Source: a bacterium
GTDB lineage: Bacteria; UBP18; UBA7526
Direction of reading: 5' to 3'
Assembly (NCBI GenBank): GCA_011049955.1
Contig: DRGV01000079.1
Coordinates: 1-7,792, forward strand
Length of the DNA: 7,792 nt
Shown here: positions 6,481-7,792 of the stretch, one piece after another
Layout of the letters: each line of letters starts with the position of its first letter
Position numbering within the stretch: position 1 is the stretch's first letter
Program-made: the position numbers and the translations under genes
Notes under the pieces: generated by a model
The model's input: only the letters and a program-made list of their open reading frames with translations
Told to the model about the DNA's origin: nothing
The model's database searches: none

Positions 6481-6522
6481 TAAATCAGTGCTAATCCGTT
6501 TTCAATCAGTGTTAATCCGTGC
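6473..6522 (+). repeat. Inverted and direct repeats before the oxidoreductase gene
   Basis: gcacggattaa (6473-6483) and ttaatccgtgc (6512-6522) are perfect 11-bp inverted arms around a 28-base loop. A competing hairpin pairs acggatta (6475-6482) with taatccgt (6492-6499) and is followed by TTT, which might act as a weak terminator. The right half is also a direct repeat: aatcagtgctaatccgt (6483-6499) and aatcagtgttaatccgt (6504-6520), 16 of 17 bases identical. The right half is a degenerate reverse complement of the acacagat...cggat units, so the whole 6439-6522 block is one composite palindrome. No recognisable promoter was found in it. Confidence 0.7.
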
Positions 6523-6524
6523 AT

Positions 6525-6531
6525 AAGGAGG
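6525..6531 (+). promoter_or_regulatory. Strong Shine-Dalgarno deciding a TTG start
   Basis: AAGGAGG, a near-ideal ribosome binding site, ends 9 bases before TTG 6541. It is the best SD in the window and fixes TTG as the start of the aldehyde:ferredoxin oxidoreductase gene. It lies 2 bases after the inverted repeat ending at 6522. Confidence 0.85.
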
Positions 6532-6540
6532 TTTACAAAG

Positions 6541-7792
6541 TTGAATTACGGTTATCAAGGAAAAATACTGGAAGTCGATCTGACTAATCGGAAGATATCT
6601 GAGAGAGAGGTAAAGGAAGAGGATGTAAGAAAATACTTCCTGGGAAGTGGCCTAGCAGCTAAGATATTATTTGAAGAATCTGATCTATCCCTTGATCCTT
6701 TTGATCCTAAAAATCCCTTGATCTTTATGGCCGGCCTCTTAACCGGGACCATGGTTCCTACGGCCTGTAAGTTAAGCGTCTGTAGCAAGAGCCCTCTTAC
6801 TGGGATATGGAATGAGGCCACAGTAGGGGGTCACTGGCCCGCTCAGTTCAAATTTACGGGCTATGATGGGATAATTATAAAGGGAAAATCAGATAAACCG
6901 GTCTATCTTTGGATCGATGATGCGAAATGCGAAATGCGGGATGCGGAATGCGTTTGGGGAAAAGACACTTTTGAGACGAATGAGATATTGAAGAGGGAGA
7001 CGGATGATAAGGCACTTGTGGCTGCAATCGGTCAGGCAGGAGAGAACCTATCCAGAATAGCAGGTATTGTCTTTGATGGAATAAATGCTCGGAATGCTGC
7101 CCGGGGTGGTCCGGGAGCAGTGATGGGCTCTAAGAACCTGAAGGCCATCGTGGTAAGAGGGAAACAGAGACCAGAGGTTAAGGATCAGGAAGGCCTGAGG
7201 GAACTATTGAAGAAGGAGATCCCAGCAATAAAGGAGAAGGCAGAGGGATTAAGCGAATTCGGTACCTCCGGTGGTGCAGTGGCGGTGGAGACCTTCGCCG
7301 ACCTACCGATAAAGAACTGGCAACTCGGCTCCTGGGAGGAGGGGATTAAAAGAATATCTGGACAGAGGATGAGGGAAACAATCTGGGTGAGACACTATCA
7401 TTGTTATGCTTGTCCCATAGGCTGTGGCAAAATCGTCAAAGGCGATGGGAAGTATGGTAGGTTCTATGGCCACTATCCAGAGTATGAGACAGTTGGAATA
7501 TTGGGAGCAAACTGCCTTAATGATGACCTGGAACTCTTAGCCTATGTGAATGAATTATGCAATAGGTTCGGTCTGGATTCCATTTCTACAGGAAATACTT
7601 TAGCCTTTGCCATGGAGTGTTATGAGAAGGGGAAGATTACCAAGGAAGATACGGGAGGTTTAGAGATTAAGTGGGGAGACCCTAAGGCCATGATCACTCT
7701 CATAAATCAGATTGCCAAAAGGGAGGGGTTTGGGGGAGAATACCTGCTATTCTGGATAGGTTCTCTCCTGCCTGACCGATTGCAGCCACAAG
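6541..7792 (+). CDS. aor: Aldehyde:ferredoxin oxidoreductase (AOR/FOR family), 3' truncated by window
   Basis: Tungsten-pterin, 4Fe-4S enzyme family that oxidises aldehydes to acids with ferredoxin, or works in reverse; cytoplasmic. The 417 visible residues open with the standard NYGYQGKILEVDLTNRKI and continue through the N-terminal pterin-binding domain: GGHWPAQFKFTGYDGIIIKG (96-115) and ARGGPGAVMGSKNLKAIVV (187-205). The cluster motif CYACPIGC supplies Cys288, Cys291 and Cys295. GANCLNDD (322-329) and ELCNRFGLDSISTGNTLAFA (338-357) belong to the C-terminal domains. Roughly a third of a normal 600-plus-residue protein is cut off. The start is TTG, set by the strong SD. The subfamily (AOR, FOR, GAPOR, WOR) cannot be fixed. 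The last 18 or so residues, after KREGFG, fit the family poorly, and a 7-bp tandem repeat encodes residues about 127-138. It follows a repeat-filled gap and is probably a separate transcription unit; a role with C3 aldehydes/acids is only a guess from its location. Confidence 0.93.
   Translation, partial: MNYGYQGKILEVDLTNRKISEREVKEEDVRKYFLGSGLAAKILFEESDLSLDPFDPKNPLIFMAGLLTGTMVPTACKLSVCSKSPLTGIWNEATVGGHWPAQFKFTGYDGIIIKGKSDKPVYLWIDDAKCEMRDAECVWGKDTFETNEILKRETDDKALVAAIGQAGENLSRIAGIVFDGINARNAARGGPGAVMGSKNLKAIVVRGKQRPEVKDQEGLRELLKKEIPAIKEKAEGLSEFGTSGGAVAVETFADLPIKNWQLGSWEEGIKRISGQRMRETIWVRHYHCYACPIGCGKIVKGDGKYGRFYGHYPEYETVGILGANCLNDDLELLAYVNELCNRFGLDSISTGNTLAFAMECYEKGKITKEDTGGLEIKWGDPKAMITLINQIAKREGFGGEYLLFWIGSLLPDRLQPQ
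6918..6952 (+). repeat. Five-unit 7-bp tandem repeat (RRATGCG-type) inside the oxidoreductase gene
   Basis: The units are tgatgcg, aaatgcg, aaatgcg, ggatgcg and gaatgcg, all fitting NRATGCG. They encode DAKCEMRDAECV in the loop between the YLWIDD strand and the WGKDTFET segment. Related proteins have a segment of about the same length with an E(I/M)RDA core here, so the repeat seems to have reshaped rather than lengthened the protein. Three units make 21 bases, so gain or loss of three would keep the frame. Confidence 0.75.

Noticed and set aside
6555..6821. 88-codon open frame on the - strand at the start of the oxidoreductase gene
   Set aside because: It lies wholly opposite a clearly conserved coding region and has no recognisable protein features.

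Overview
The window reads as a piece of an anaerobic, moderate-GC prokaryote genome, more likely bacterial than archaeal and probably an uncultured lineage. Evidence for anaerobiosis is the tungsten-type aldehyde:ferredoxin oxidoreductase at the right edge. The two-gene methylmalonyl-CoA mutase (catalytic and B12 domains on separate genes) is common in archaea and several anaerobic bacterial groups. No taxonomic marker is present, so lineage is inference only. All genes lie on the + strand; I found no tRNA, rRNA, CRISPR array or transposase, no gene on the - strand, and no gene-free stretch longer than about 100 bases.

Layout: (1) 3-353, 3' end of a biotin carrier protein or domain; (2) 438-1661, family III CoA-transferase; (3) 1661-3352, catalytic subunit of methylmalonyl-CoA mutase; (4) 3349-3759, its cobalamin-binding subunit; (5) 3760-3858, a spacer made of short repeats and an imperfect palindrome; (6) 3859-4629, MeaB-type GTPase chaperone with a short C-terminus; (7) 4619-5014, methylmalonyl-CoA epimerase; (8) 5018-6439, an AT-rich ATP-grasp protein of unknown substrate; (9) 6440-6540, a spacer of direct and inverted repeats ending in a strong Shine-Dalgarno; (10) 6541 to the edge, aldehyde:ferredoxin oxidoreductase starting at TTG. 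Genes 2-3, 3-4 and 6-7 overlap and 7-8 are 3 bases apart, so translational coupling is likely.

Function: genes 1-7 form a methylmalonyl-CoA module. The mutase interconverts succinyl-CoA and (R)-methylmalonyl-CoA, the epimerase makes the (S) form, a biotin-dependent (de)carboxylase or transcarboxylase links that to propionyl-CoA, MeaB guards the mutase cofactor, and the CoA-transferase could move CoA between propionate and succinate. The direction (propionate formation or oxidation) cannot be read from the sequence.

The most unusual aspect is not a new pathway but the density of small repeats. Two palindromes with CCCC...GGGG ends sit in frame inside the CoA-transferase (1224-1254) and the mutase (3201-3228), each at a place where the protein has extra linker residues. 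A third CCCC/GGGG palindrome lies before meaB. Related (a)cgcagat / acacagat direct repeats lie on both sides of the meaB-mce-ATP-grasp block, and a five-unit 7-bp tandem repeat lies inside the oxidoreductase gene. The ATP-grasp gene is the least explained protein here.
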